From positions 150,297 to 214,296 of the forward strand of contig MU619263.1 in assembly GCA_025201805.1 (NCBI GenBank): 64,000 bases of DNA, in the 5' to 3' direction. Below are positions 20,852-34,725 of this stretch, piece after piece. The notes under the pieces were generated by a model, which saw nothing but the letters and a program-made list of their open reading frames with translations, did no database searches and was not told where the DNA came from. A program made the translations under genes and the position numbers. The DNA is from Parasitella parasitica (lineage: Eukaryota; Mucoromycota; Mucoromycetes; Mucorales; Mucoraceae). The stretch's first letter is position 1; each line of letters begins with the position of its first letter.

Positions 20852-21951
20852 CTATGACGATTTGATGTTGGATACCATTAAATCCAAGACTTCCTGCACT
20901 TCACACTCTTCAAACATAGGTCCCGTCCTTGAACATTTCGCTCTTTTTCTCAATTCATTGCATAGTTCGTCTGTATTAAATTGATCAATCATTGGATGCA
21001 TTGCAATTCTTTGCCAAGCCTCTGAACAAGAAATCAAATCAACAGAAGTACTAGTATTCGATGCAGAGTCTATTGTTGGCAAGAAATTTTCGTTCAAAAA
21101 TTGCTCCAGCTCATTAAATACATCTGTTCTGTTTTGTTCCTTGGTGGCGGATGTAACAATAGGCACTGGATGACTGGCCACAGTCTCATTCAAGTAACCT
21201 TGCGCGTCAAATAATGGCTCAGTCAGTAGTTGGGCGTAGGCATTGGAGCAAACTTCTTCCTTTAACCTCTCACAGAAACTAACGCCATCCTTATCACGAA
21301 TGCATGCAACCGCAGATGAAGCTACTCTAGGTGTTGTTGCAACAGGAGATGTATTAGGCGAAGAATTGGTGGAAATTACAGGTGACCGGGTGTCTGATTG
21401 GCATGCAAGTGTAGGCTGTGGTGGTATAACGCCATTGCTACTCGCGGTACCTTTAGACTTGTAAAACTCATTTTGCATATCTTTCAATGCTGCTTTCAGG
21501 TCTGAATTCTCTTTTTCCAGCCGAGATACCTGTAAGGCATGTGCTGTCTCTATTTCTTTGATTTTATCCTCAAGTTCTTTTACATATCGTTCCTTTCTCT
21601 CTCTAAAAGCCCGTTGTGCTGCTCTGTTTTGTTCTTTTCGTCGTTTGCGCTGCTCTGTAGCCAAAGAAGCTGACTTGTTAGAGCCTTGGGAACTTCCGCT
21701 GTCTCTTCTCTCTGTATAAACAATACATGAGCCAAGCCATTAATGGAAAAAAAAAGGTTGTTCAACGTACGCATTTTATTCATCAGTAATCTGGAGTGCT
21801 CAGCATCGTCGAGATTATCTTCAAATCTCCGTTTTTCTGTATCAAAGGCTTCTGGACGAGGTAGAATCTTGGGCGGCGCAGAAGAAGGTGCAATTGCTCG
21901 AAATGTAGCAAGCTGGGATGGTTTTTGCTTGAGCTGTTGATGCTGTGCCAT
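20852..21951 (-). CDS. YAP1: Yap1/Pap1-type bZIP transcription factor with redox cysteine domains
   Basis: Exons 21951-21771 and 21711-20852 give 346 residues; the intron starts GTACGT and ends ATACAG. The basic region reads KRRKEQNRAAQRAFRERK (about residues 83-100), with the N-x-x-A-Q-x-x-F-R signature of the Yap family, followed by a leucine zipper to about residue 145. A middle cysteine cluster (FCERLKEEVCS) matches the n-CRD and the C-terminus matches the c-CRD: CSEAWQRI, LCNEL and RAKCS. In Yap1 and Pap1 these cysteines form disulphides on peroxide exposure and mask a nuclear export signal, so oxidation traps the factor in the nucleus. The protein is shorter than Yap1 (650 aa) and Pap1 (552 aa), mainly in its middle. 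Confidence 0.93.
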
Positions 21952-23179
21952 TTTTTTTTTTCTATTTAAAAAAAATTGAGACGAAAAAAGCTCTTTAAAA
22001 AAAATATATTATAGCTAAGCAGGATTGCCACAGTCGGAAGACGTCTCATTTTTTTCCACTTCATTAAACGACACAGCTAATTGGGATTTCTTGATTTCAT
22101 AAATGATTTGAGTTTACAATCTTTTGACGACTACAAACTTTCAAGCAATGTGAAATTTTGCTTTTCTTCACAAAACAGCAACTTTTCAATGCCAATCAAC
22201 AAGTGAAAAATGTCTAATCATGCTACCCATGGCTTCATCATTTAAAATATTCCTAATGTTAAGCTCTACGAGCTGTTGACTTCCCCATAAAGGTTTCCAT
22301 ACCACTAAACAGTTGGTTACAATTGTATATTCGGTTGATTGCAAATGGAAAGCTTATTGATCTGAAATTTGTAAAACCCACACTCGCATATGTAACCACT
22401 TTCATATGATGCTAACTTTTTGAATCTTTGAGCAATGCAAACATGGTCAATTTTAATGAGCATGCGTTTCAAGTTAAATCCATATTTTCATTTTCCGACT
22501 TTATTATGCTCAAAATGCACGTAAGATTGCCTTTTTGGGAATTAAATAGACAAGATATCAATTTTTAATTCAAAATTACGTTTTTTAAAGTTGCAAATTA
22601 CTCCATGCTTTTATTGATAAAAATCACTTGAAAAACTATACCGTTGGATGCTTCATCACTTTGTATTATTTTGCAACGCACGCTTGCTTAATAAATTTTA
22701 AAGATATGAGTGGGGAAGGCTTCAAAGGAGCTCAAAATCACATACAACAGCTGAATACATAACATTCGGCAACATCGCTAATGAACATCCAACTGATCAA
22801 GTCTTTGGAAATAAATCACAAATGTAGCTGCTTCTCATCAAATCAATGCTAGACACCACCACGCTGCTCTCAGATTATAATAATGACATGCTCCCCTGTC
22901 TTCTTTCCCCCTTAATCTTTGATTAATCAGAGAGAAATAAGTTGCAATTGCGCGCGAAAAATTGGCCGGTATGGGCATGGGCATGGGCATGTATTAATTT
23001 TGACATAGAGCAGGCATCTACTACATATAAAACAGTTTACTTAATTTTGTTTATGGCACAAGTAAATGTAAGCAAAGGAGTGATTTGCGTTTGCGGGGGA
23101 GGGAGGTAGGAGGGGACGTAACAAGTACAACGCATAGTGATTTTTTTTTATGTAGTTTTGATCTATAAATGCATATATT
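21952..23179. other. Intergenic region upstream of the bZIP gene
   Basis: AT-rich, with no supportable gene. It contains a short repeat of ATGGGC (three and a half units at 22971-22992). It lies 5' of the bZIP gene and 3' of the globin gene. Confidence 0.5.
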
Positions 23180-24169
23180 TTATTGAATTGTGCATGCTGC
23201 TTTGTTTTTTCTTGAAGATCGATTGTTGGTAGTTCCTTCCTCCCAGGCCTGCTGGGAATCGAAGCCAATTTTCATATTATAAGCTGCATAAGAGTTTGCC
23301 TATGTATTACAATCAATATTTTTGACATTTTTATCATCATTTGTAGAAAAAGCTTTTTTTTTTACCTTGACCCATGCTTCTCCAATTTCAGTGGTATATT
23401 CATTCCCTAATCGTTTTTTCAGGGCAGATGCAAAGGCAGGGCCAACAAGTTCCAAATGCTGTGGCTTCACTTTATAAAAATAGTGTCTTGCACCCAATTC
23501 TCTCATTTGAAGCGCAAGCCATTCGGGATCTCCTTCATCATAGCTATCTTCGCTGCTATCAAAGCTAGTAGCTCTTTTTCTGGCGTTGATATCTTTAATA
23601 GTTGTTGGCGTTGAGGGGGGAGAATCAGGTCCTGCTGCCGAGTAGTTACCAGAACCACCACAGCACGCCGGTCTTGTCAAGGCGGAATTATTATTAGTGA
23701 CATTGGGAGCTCTTGCAATATATGAAATCATGCCAGTCAAGGCTCTTGCTTGTTGAAATACATTGTCAAACAGCTGTCTACAATCTTCATCCATCTCAAA
23801 CAGAGCATCATAGAAGGCCAAACCAAAGGCATGAGATGCAGACACATTTCTATCGTCTGTTTCATGTCGAATTTGAGAGACTCTTTCCCAGCTGGTTCGG
23901 ACGAGGTCAATCTGCTTTTGGGTAGGTGACATGTCTTCATCTACGCTATTACCGTTCATCATCGGACAGCGGCTTATATCGCCTTGATATCTACTTATAT
24001 CGGGATGTGGTGGTGATAATGGAGGGGACTTCGGAAACCGATTGAAGAACTTGCGTATGTTTGTGCTATTTTGTCTCTTGCTGCCGCCCAGCAGTGACGA
24101 TGATAAACTAGACTTTGCGCTATTTGAGCTGGTTAAATATGAAGTTTGTTGAGTTGTGTCAGAATTCAT
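23180..24169 (-). CDS. Globin-domain protein with a long insert between helices E and F
   Basis: Exons 24169-23366 and 23251-23180 give 291 residues in phase. A Ser-rich N-terminal extension of about 80 residues precedes the globin fold: helices A to E at about residues 83-154 (QIDLVRTSWERV, FGLAFYDALFE, CRQLFDNVF), then about 60 disordered residues (155-214; poly-Asn, CCGGSG, PDSPPSTPTT, SFDSSEDS), then helices F to H (WLALQMRELGARHYFYKVKPQHLELVG and AWVK). His229 in the GARHYF segment is the likely haem-binding F8 residue. There is no reductase domain, so it is not a flavohaemoglobin. The role could be gas sensing or scavenging. The last 24 residues depend on an inferred terminal exon. Confidence 0.85.
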
Positions 24170-26885
24170 TAGTCTAAATTTCGGGAAAAATGAAGAGGTA
24201 GAAGCGAAACGCTAATAGAGTAGCCTTTTTATATTAAAATTTAATTTTTTTAAGGGGGTTTTGTGTCCACTTCAGAACAAGGAGAAGGTGGTAATATTGG
24301 TGTAATTCTGAAATACGAACGGTTAATCAGTGTCTTTCGGTGGTGAATGTAGAAATGCAGATGGTTCTAATAATCAGGCTATTTATTATTACAGTCAGCA
24401 TGTCTTTGTGCGCACAAAGTTGGCAATCAAATGGGCGCGTTAACTATTGAACGTCGTAATTTTATACTCGTATTATTTTCTTAAAAAAAAAGGGGGAGGG
24501 GCCATAATCTCCAATCGATCGCGATATCATTGGAGCAAACACACAATGGAGAAGCTACTGTTTTACCCCAAGCAGTCAGAATGGATGATACTAGAAGCTT
24601 TCTTTTTTGATGTTTCAAAGAGTGTTTGCAACAGACTCAATACGTTGCCTTTTTTGCCATGTACTGAAAAGCGTCTTAATTTACATGTTAATGAACAGGC
24701 GTCTGGAAGGCCGTATGATGTAAAACAGCCTTAGAGATACATCGATCAAACCAACTCTGCTTAAAAGATCGGCCAAATATTGAACGATTCTGGGTAAATT
24801 TGTCCCTTTAGTTGAGTAGCTTCTTTCACTATAGACTTATTTTCTCAGATCACTGCATTGCCATAGAAAAAAGGGGAGAGGGCACTTACATTCGCTTGCT
24901 TGTTTGTCTACCTCAAATACATGATTAATTTTCCAAGAATTCAATGTAACCATCGTTTTAGGTTGCACAAACAAATCCAGCCAGAACACGTTTCCAATCA
25001 ACAACAGTAAACGAGGTCGTAACTAGTTGCTGCTTTACGATAATCTTCAAAAGGCAACTTGACATTCATTAGCATTTATCAGGTTACGCAATAACGTATG
25101 TGGTTTTCTTTTGACTACTGTTGCACATTTACAGCTCGTCTGTTGACTGAACAATAATACAGACACCTTGAGTGTATTGATATTGTATATATTATTCTCT
25201 CCTATCATCGCCTCCCCTTCTTCTTTGCTAGTACATGTACTCGAGATGCCTGTATTTCATAATAGTACTGCTGGATATATGGCTCGATTGGAGACACAGT
25301 TTCGCCTTCCTGTGACATTAAAGACGAAATATTCAATATCGATAAATCGATCACAGGAGTAAATGGATTTTGTTAACATAATAAGTTAAGACGCATTAAA
25401 GTAAACATCATCATATCATTTACTAATGCAGGAGGCGTTTTCATTTTATCATCGCCATAATCTTGATTATAGAATTCAAATTATACAATATATGCGCGCA
25501 TCAAGTAAAGTGCGCGGAATGTAATGCAATTTAATGCCATTTCCAGAATACATGTGATAGCCAGTCTCTGTGCTGTAATATAGTATACATATACAAATGC
25601 AAAAGACTTTCTATATCACACAATGCCGATGTTTATTCTCGTTGCACAGCATGTCTTTTTAACTTGAATTTTCCTGTCAGGCCAAGATATAATATTCTGT
25701 ATCCCACATGGGAGCCATCTCAAAAATATGAGGTAATCTTTTGATGCTGTGCCTCTATTGTGCGGCAGGTGCTTCTTTTATGGAACCAGATATATGATCA
25801 AGCATACTCTACAGTAATTTTTATATAAATTAGTAGAGTTTAAATCGAAGTATGCCAAAATAAATATATGAAAATGATGAAAAATCAATCTAACGGAGCC
25901 TTTGCATATTGCTGGCTTTACAACTTTTTCTGTAGAGAAGCCCTGTTGCCCTACATATGCACAATCAGATAAGACACCAAAGTGCAAACTAAACTGCAAT
26001 GAGATCATTGATAAATCTTCAATCATCAGACTTTTCGATCTTCAATTGCTGTTTTGTACAGTTTTTCAGCATTAAATTCAAAACAACTATTAATTTTTTC
26101 AGACCAATAAAGATAGCCTCGAAGGACAAACTATTTACGATACAGTGATGGCTTGTTGTTATTGCTGCTGCAGTTGCTGGCTACTATTCTTATCTTGTTG
26201 AAAAGCACTTGGCTGGATGATTGCATTTCAAATTGCTAAAGGCAATCGTCATCGTATTCCACGCAGCCTTCACATCTCGTCGCCACAGTATTCTGCAGGA
26301 CTTGCATACCAGCGCACATCTAATTGAACAAGGCGATCAAAATTAAGCCGACATGTCGAAGCTTTTCCACTCGTCATAAGATATCCTCAACAATACCATC
26401 CATTCTGTTGACTATAATCATCAGAGGGAGCGTCATTTTGTAAATGATAAAAGCCCTGATAAAATAGATTTTGATGATTTGGCGATTCAGAAAAATCATC
26501 TAAATAAAAACAACATTCGTCTAAAATTGGAACCTTTGATCGTTGACAATACTGAAACTTTACCTAAATTTACATTTTTGGATATGCATTCTTATATGGT
26601 AATTGATCCTTTACTAGTTGTGTGTATGCAGTAATGTCAACATCAACAACAAATGGACCTTTTTCTCCCTTAAATTTAGCTCTATAATATTATTTTTTCA
26701 TACATTCCTCTCTAGTATATACATTTATTTACATTAAAGAGAACAAATACCTAATGCATCATTGTTTGGCAAGCATACCATCTGTCAATTTATAATTCAT
26801 ACAGTTTTCTTGTATTTTACAACAACTCGCATATATCAAGATTTTTATTCTTCTAAATTTGTTTGTAGAGTGTCTCAATATCAAG
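24170..26885. other. 2.7 kb intergenic stretch
   Basis: No gene I can support. Frames at 24447-24734 and 25168-25362 are short, unrecognised and without splice or family support. A Cys-rich minus-strand snippet around 26237-26325 (contains RCEGCVEYDDDC) is bounded by stops. Confidence 0.45.
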
Positions 26886-28123
26886 TCAAAGTACTGAACT
26901 GCTGCTGCTAGTTGATTGCTTGGGCGATGATGCAATAGGTATTGTAGATGTAGATGCAGATGCAGATGTGGATGTGGATGAAGACTTTGTTGTTAATGAT
27001 TCTGCTGCTGTTGTGTGAGCTTGTTGTTGTTCTGATTTTTGATTTCCCGGCATCTCATCTTCGTGTCCATGTTGATGGCTGTCGGGAGCAAATACTTCCT
27101 CTACTACTTCCTCTGCTGCTGACTCAGGCACGTTAGCCGCCTCTTCTTCTACTTGTCCTTCCACTGAATCCATTGCGATATCAATGCTGTCGTCTCTAGG
27201 CCGGTTTCCTTCTACTAACCAACGTCTAAAGTTGTACGGATAAAGCTTAGTCAAATGGGGACTTCACCATGAGTGTTTCTTACATTATCCTCGGTGTAGC
27301 AAGCCATTTCTTTCCTTGGCTAACGGGATCCCGAGGCCATACGTCTTCGAAAAAGTAGTAAATATGTCCAACCAGAACACCCAATATATCGCCTGTAGGT
27401 ATTTGACCTCCTAAGCACAAAGAGAATATCAACAAAACCCAAGGTAAATAAGGTGCAGTGAATACGAGCAATCCTAGAAAATTCAGGCGAACATATGGGT
27501 TTCTTCTAGCCCAAATGTATACCATTGTAAACGAGAGAGCAGAGCCCATGAAAGGTAGAGAAGCAAATGGTACAATGATCTAGTATGTTTGTAAGTTACA
27601 CGCCATGTGCAGCAGTGGTCGAAAACTTACAGATATAGCAAGAAGTACACTTGCTGAAAACACCATAAGCCATACATAATCCGCAGGTTTATTCCTGAAA
27701 AAGCCCTCTTCCATCATCCTACTATACCTCGCTCTTTTTACTAATGTCAGCTTCTCCATTGCCTCTTCTTTCGTAGTACACTTACAGGAAGAATATGTGA
27801 AAGCAGAAGTCTATCGATAAAGGCCCAAAATAAAAGAAGTTTGTGATTAATCGCCACCACTGTTGTATATCACTTTTAGTCTTTAGTTTGCTCTCTGTCG
27901 TATTTATAGTTACCTGAAAGTCATGAGCAATGCTTTCGTAATTCAACCACAACTGCAAAGGATGTATAAAGCCAAGTTGCTATTAAAGAATGCAATTAGG
28001 TACAAAGACATTTCAGTTTAAAAGGGGCCTTACCACTGCAATGCTGGTACAGCAAGCTGCAGATATATAAATTCTCGTAATAGGTGGTATCTCAGTAAAC
28101 CATGTTTCCAAAGGTGATGGCAT
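26886..28123 (-). CDS. DER1: Derlin, ER-associated degradation membrane protein
   Basis: Six exons (28123-28034, 27979-27914, 27859-27786, 27733-27631, 27579-27284, 27225-26886) give 322 residues in phase. The order of derlin features is clear: MPSPLETWFTEIPPITR, WWRLITNFFYFGP, RYSRMMEEGFFR, the conserved run ending NPYVRLNFLG, and GDILGVLVGHIYYFFEDVWP. Derlins are rhomboid-like pseudoproteases in the ER membrane that help move misfolded proteins to the cytosol. The last exon adds an acidic and Ser/Thr/Gln-rich tail of about 100 residues, longer than in Der1 and more like Dfm1 in size, though I see no SHP box for Cdc48 binding. The exon 5 to 6 junction was chosen to give TPRIIRWLVEG, which fits derlins. 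Confidence 0.92.
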
Positions 28124-28762
28124 TATGTGTGTTTTTAGGAGAAGAGAAACAAAGGTTTATTATTCATCGCTGGCTAGACTCCATTGGACATTCATACAGG
28201 TTGCTAATTTGCTGTGACTACTGCAATGCTTATGCGAAATTGAAATGAACAATAGCGAATAGAACATCACAATGAACCAAGCCAGTTCTTTAATGCTATC
28301 AATCTTGAGACACAAGACTCATCACAAAAGAGATACACCGAAAAAATAAAAGAGTAGTAATTTATCAATGATGATAACGAAATGATAGATGATGACAAAA
28401 GCAAATGTGCTAGTAGAACCTGAATTGTATAGTGTCCCTTTAGGCACACTTATCTATACCATCGACATTGGAAACAGTAGATTACGGGGTAGGTACTTTT
28501 GAAACCCCAATTCAATTGTCTCTAAGCATGTCAGCCTGTGTACTCTGCACCATATTATTAGCTGCTTATATCATACGTAGCAAAATGAATGACAACCTAC
28601 ATCGAGCGACGCAGAGCTGGCCACACCTCACCAAGAATAGCAACGGGATTAAAAAAGTGCATGAAATTAAACAAAAAGCCTCCTCCCCCCCCCCTCCCCT
28701 TATTTTCATGTGGCCTTGAACCAGGTTTCCTATTTCTTCATTTTATCTTTTACTTTTATAAA
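28124..28762. promoter_or_regulatory. Divergent region between the derlin and NTF2-domain genes
   Basis: Start codons face away from each other. It contains a C-rich run at 28686-28700. A frame at 28468-28719 (83 codons) crosses this run and has no support as a gene. Confidence 0.5.
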
Positions 28763-29780
28763 ATGTCTGATATTGGTAGCGATACTCAAGTGTCTCCTTC
28801 TGTTCTTATAAAGAGTATGTTGTAATGCTAGTGAAAAAAGATAGTAGCATAATCTAATTTTTACTCGACTAGACATTGTCGAGGATTTATTTTCCTACAA
28901 CACAGTTAAAAGAAAGAGAATTTTAGAATACTATTTCTTTGAAAACGCTTCGCTATCATCGCCTATCATGAGCACAGAAGGGGTGCTAAACATTCAATAG
29001 TAACTATGCAAACATATACCACCGCAAAACAAAAAATTTTTAACATACAATTAGTGTTTATACTGTTTGGCAAGCCATGAATAGAACAGAACCTAAAATA
29101 AACAACATTGTATTTGATGGGTACATTAAGAAAAAAAGCAGCCATAGTACACCAGGATTCACACGATTAACTTGGTTTGTTTCATAGACATACAGCGGTT
29201 GTTCATTTTACGCAAAATATTTCACCATGTATATTTCCATCATTTATCCGCCTTCAGGTACCAGCGATCACGACGCTTCATTTCAAGGAAACAGATCAAG
29301 ACAATGGACTATTGAAAATATACAGACAAGAAGACAGCTGGACCTTGGAAGGTACTATGCAAACACTCAATTTCATATGCATGTATGGTCAATTAAACAA
29401 CACCACTAGGCTTAATCCAATCTGTACCACTCATATCGTTCTGGTATGACCATGTCCTTCGTTTGATCATGGGAAAGATTGTCACGGCTACAGGTGATTT
29501 GCTCGACGCTGCTATACAGCAGGCTGAAAAAATGACGGTTCGCGGTCAAGAAATTCAACGGATTGGACGCGATTTAGCAATTGAAAATATGGAGAAGCTG
29601 GATGAATATAAATCAGATTTGCATGAAAATTACCTGAAAGGAATCAGAAGCTGGAGAGAATCTTGCGTATTGGAGGATATAGATGACTTTAGTGAACCTC
29701 CAATTCCTTCTTCGTATTTGGTGAAAGAATACGATGGAAGAGAAAGTCGGCATCATATGGCTGTGGATGATGTTGACTAA
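28763..29780 (+). CDS. SigF-like NTF2-like domain protein
   Basis: Five exons (28763-28814, 28873-28999, 29055-29120, 29188-29351, 29410-29780) join in phase to 259 residues. The first half follows the SigF-like NTF2-like fold found in many fungal proteins: a helix ending KRKRILEYYFFENASLSSP, then VYTVWQAMNRTEPKINNIVFDG, VHFTQNISPCIFPSF, and LLKIYRQEDSWTLEG. The second half (after about residue 155) is mostly helical, ends acidic, and includes LISFWYDHVLRLIMGKIV. No enzyme motif is visible and the function of the family is unknown to me. The gene is missed by any search requiring long frames because its exons are 52-371 nt. Family naming is from memory and moderately sure. Confidence 0.7.
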
Positions 29781-30568
29781 CATTCGTTTTATTGCCAATA
29801 AAATATCATTGATACTCGATAGGGTTGGAATTGCCATTTCGAAGTTTTAAACATTTCGTAAATAAGGGATATTGAATCCAATGAACCCAGGCCCATTACC
29901 GTATAATGTACAAAATCTTTATATGCAATTAAAAGGGTCTAGTATGTGGTCAAGACAGCAGGTGGCTGTTCTCTCTGTAATAGTCTGTGAATTAAGATCT
30001 ACAGGGTGCCGGGGTTTCAAGCCAAAAAGGCAAACATGTAATAATTCAAATGTCGATCTGGTGCCTGAATTTTTTGTGTTCAACCTGAATTCAATTTTAC
30101 ATGTTATCTATATTAAATTTTATTCTGAACTTAACTATGCATGTAATAAATAGTGTTACTCTTGGATTGTAATCAAGAAAACACAAAATTGGGTTTTTAT
30201 AACGTTCATTTAGTTGAAGTGATGCTGGTTTATAGTTGCAAGCGCTAGATATCTCATCATCCCAAAAAAAAAAAAATAAGAAATTACATGGTTGTTTATA
30301 NNNNNNNNNNNNNNNNNNNNNNNNNNNNNNNNNNNNNNNNNNNNNNNAAAAAAAAAAAAAGAAAAAAAAAACTAGTGCTTTGTATGTTTTGTTAACAGCT
30401 AATTTTTATTATGGAATTAAGCTAGTCTGAATCATCAAACATATATAAGTTTGACGCAAAACATTATGTTCTGCTGGGGAAATTTGCATTCTTTGAACAT
30501 GGGTTTGCTACAACTTGGAAACAGCGTTTCAGCAGTTATGTTGTATTCAGCCAGACATCTAACAGCAT
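29781..30568. other. Intergenic region containing an assembly gap
   Basis: Holds a doubtful frame at 29872-30153 (93 codons, unrecognised) and the gap at 30301. Poly-A stretches sit on both sides of the gap. Confidence 0.5.
30301..30347. other. Assembly gap of 47 Ns
   Basis: Unknown bases followed directly by a long A run (30348-30370, one G). A homopolymer that broke assembly is the likely cause. Confidence 0.98.
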
Positions 30569-30880
30569 TTAATTAGATTTGCCAGATAAGCGGTAAGACT
30601 TGAACTTTCCATCGGTGACACTTTTTTCATGTGGAGACAATTGTTTCGAACTTCCTTTGCAGTTGGAGTCAAAGTAAAACGTAAGCTTGCGATTTTTGGT
30701 AAAATTCACAATGTCATAATACTGGGGATGCTCTGGGAAGGTGTTGATACACTTGTTTTCGGATAGATTGTATCCTTTTCCATTGATTCCAGCCTGTGGA
30801 AGATTTTTTGTTGGTGCGGCAGAGACAATGCAGACAGCAATTAATAGAAGCAGAAGCATGGAGAGGGTTTCGCGAGCCAT
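30569..30880 (-). CDS. Small secreted protein
   Basis: 103 residues from the ATG at 30880. Residues 1-22 form a strong signal peptide: a short charged start, a run of leucines, then VSAAP as the probable cleavage site. The mature part of about 81 residues has two cysteines (KCINTF and SNCKGS), two possible N-glycosylation sites (NLSE, NFTK) and ends in a basic segment with SYRLSGKSN. The pattern of one disulphide and a beta-rich sequence with FYFDSNCKG is reminiscent of small beta/gamma-crystallin-like secreted proteins, but this is a weak inference. It could act in the wall or outside the cell. It lies 450 bp from the divergent sirtuin gene. Confidence 0.75.
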   Translation of the reverse strand: MARETLSMLLLLLIAVCIVSAAPTKNLPQAGINGKGYNLSENKCINTFPEHPQYYDIVNFTKNRKLTFYFDSNCKGSSKQLSPHEKSVTDGKFKSYRLSGKSN

Positions 30881-32617
<1,737 letters not shown>

Positions 32618-33145
32618 CGTTCGATGTACATTACCTTATATCCTTTTATTTGACGTTTATTTGTAATTGGAATAGTATCAATTGATATTCCCCTGGATCT
32701 GCTGCATATCATCGATATTGCAACCCTGATTGACGGCATAAAATACGTCAACCAGCATTTTCTGTCATTCTAATACAATATGCAAGTCTTGATTACATCA
32801 ACCTTATCTGATAATGCTTGTGAAACAAGTATAGGATTTTGTTTAATTTTTATTTTATTTTTCACGAATGCTTCAAGCCAAAAAAGCCGTAGAGCTAACC
32901 TGCGTTAGAAGCTAGCAAACAGAATGCTCATATGGACGCAATTGCCAAAGTATGCACCGAACCCTGTTTGTATTCCATGTACTGTATTTCCATCGGTTTT
33001 CTTGATGTCTGCAGTATACGTGTTTCTTGTGGCATGTCTCACAAATGGAAAGGGTGACGATTAAATTTACCTTTCTGCAAAAGAAAAAGCTATATCATTT
33101 GCGTGTCTCTCATTCTTTCTTTTATCACTTTTTTCTTCTTCTATA
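32618..33145. other. Intergenic region upstream of the TMEM33-like gene
   Basis: No ORF or RNA gene seen. AT-rich, with pyrimidine-rich DNA just before the start at 33146. Confidence 0.5.
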
Positions 33146-34201
33146 ATGGCCCCACCAGCTTCTGCTCCATTGCAAGCACGCGTGCTCTCCCTTGTCAAGG
33201 TAAATACTGAGCAATTTGACTGCAAGAATTGCCCTCGGAATAAACAATATATGTGAACAATAGACGCTTCAATTTGCTTGGTTTGTTGGCCATGTTTTAA
33301 CGCTTCTCGGTACATGCTTATACGCCACCACCGTAGTCTTATTCCGCTCAAACACATATTTCTATAAGCTTGCTTACTTTGGTGCCTTATTATCGTATGG
33401 CGTTGTTATTTACAAATCGCACGGCGTAAGTAGCTTTGATTTAGCCATGACCTCATCATAACTCAATGATACATTCAGAAACCCCAACCCAATGTCAATT
33501 ATGCTCGCAAGTTGGTTATGGATGAAAATGCTCAATACTTGCTGCTTGCATTTTTCTGGTTCTTTTCAGCCCCCATCACTGGTAAATGTCATTTTTAGGT
33601 TGCTGGTGTGTCATCATCAAGTTCAATTCATGCTAAAAAAGTAAGCGTTATGTAGTTACCCTGATCCCCTTCTTTACCTTTTCTGCTTTCCATGCTCTCG
33701 GTTATGTGCGTACCAATATCATTCCTTACGTTTTCCCTCGCCCCGCTGCACCGGCTGGAGGAAATGAAACTGCTCCCGCTACATGGCAATCCAGTGTTCA
33801 AGAAAAAATCAAATCTTGGACCGACAAGTACTATGGCTCTGCTATGCGCTTCGTTGCTCAGTCAGAAGTTACTATAATCGCTGTCCGCTTGATTTTGGGT
33901 CTATTCCGGTAAGTTGGATGGCTCTGGGATTTAGGCTGTGTATGCTAACAGTTGCGATCTTAGTTTGAACATTGTGCCCATCATTTTATTTGCTCAGTTC
34001 CTCCGTTTCCGTTACCATTTGTCAACGTATACTCGCCAAACATTTACAGAACTTCGCGTCAAATTGGATGCTTTATTCTTGCCTCCTTCAGCTGATCCCC
34101 GCATCCCTCCCATTGCTGTCAAGGCTTACACCATGATTACAGGGCTCATTACACAGTTTGGCAACTCTATTGTTCAAGCTCCACCTGCAACTGCCCAATA
34201 A
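33146..34201 (+). CDS. POM33: TMEM33/Pom33/Tts1-family ER and nuclear-pore membrane protein
   Basis: Five exons (33146-33199, 33264-33425, 33479-33581, 33656-33908, 33964-34201) give 269 residues in phase. Hydrophobic helices appear at about residues 22-42 (FAWFVGHVLTLLG), 50-72, 95-125 (LLLAFFWFFSAPITVTLIPFF) and near 195-220 (IVPIILFAQFLRFRYHLS). YTRQTFTELR follows the last helix. This fits the TMEM33 family: Tts1 in fission yeast and Pom33/Per33 in budding yeast, which shape tubular ER and help place nuclear pores. The long hydrophobic stretches, lack of catalytic motifs and overall length agree with the family. Confidence 0.85.
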
Positions 34202-34725
34202 TAGTCAATATATTCCTTTTTTTTTTATTCATAGGATGTATCACAGTAGTTATATTTATAAAATTCTTGCATAACGTCTACTGTAAAGTAAAATGCACTT
34301 TAACTGAAAAAAAGACCGAGTGGACATGAAAAGAGAGGATGGGGTGACATGTGAATGTAATCCGAGTGAACATATATGAAAAGAAGACCACAAAAAATTG
34401 GGCGAGATGGAATAGTACTACATTTTTGGTCGATGAGATGGTCAAGACCATCACCTTCCCACATATATGCCATTACAAGTCATTTATACATACACAAATA
34501 CACGGGCACATATTCCATGAAAAAAAGACATTTTAGGGCGGGAATGGCTCTCATTATTTCGCCTAATGTTCGTTATTTCAGCCTTCTTTTCATATTTCAA
34601 ATTGATTAATGCGTATAAAGTATCGTGTTTATAAAAGAGATATTTAAAAGTAGTATTGAAAATAAATTATTTACATAATATTTAATATTTAAATGGTATA
34701 TCTCTTACACACATTGTTAGGTAGT
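34202..34725. other. Convergent intergenic region
   Basis: 3' ends of the TMEM33-like and aminopeptidase genes face each other. Short frames at 34351-34609 are unrecognised. Confidence 0.5.

Noticed and set aside
24447-24734. 95-codon frame in the gap after the globin gene
   Set aside because: Starts in an A/G homopolymer, no recognisable domain, no supporting intron.
28468-28719. 83-codon frame with a hydrophobic segment
   Set aside because: Ends in a poly-C artefact, no splice partner and no family.
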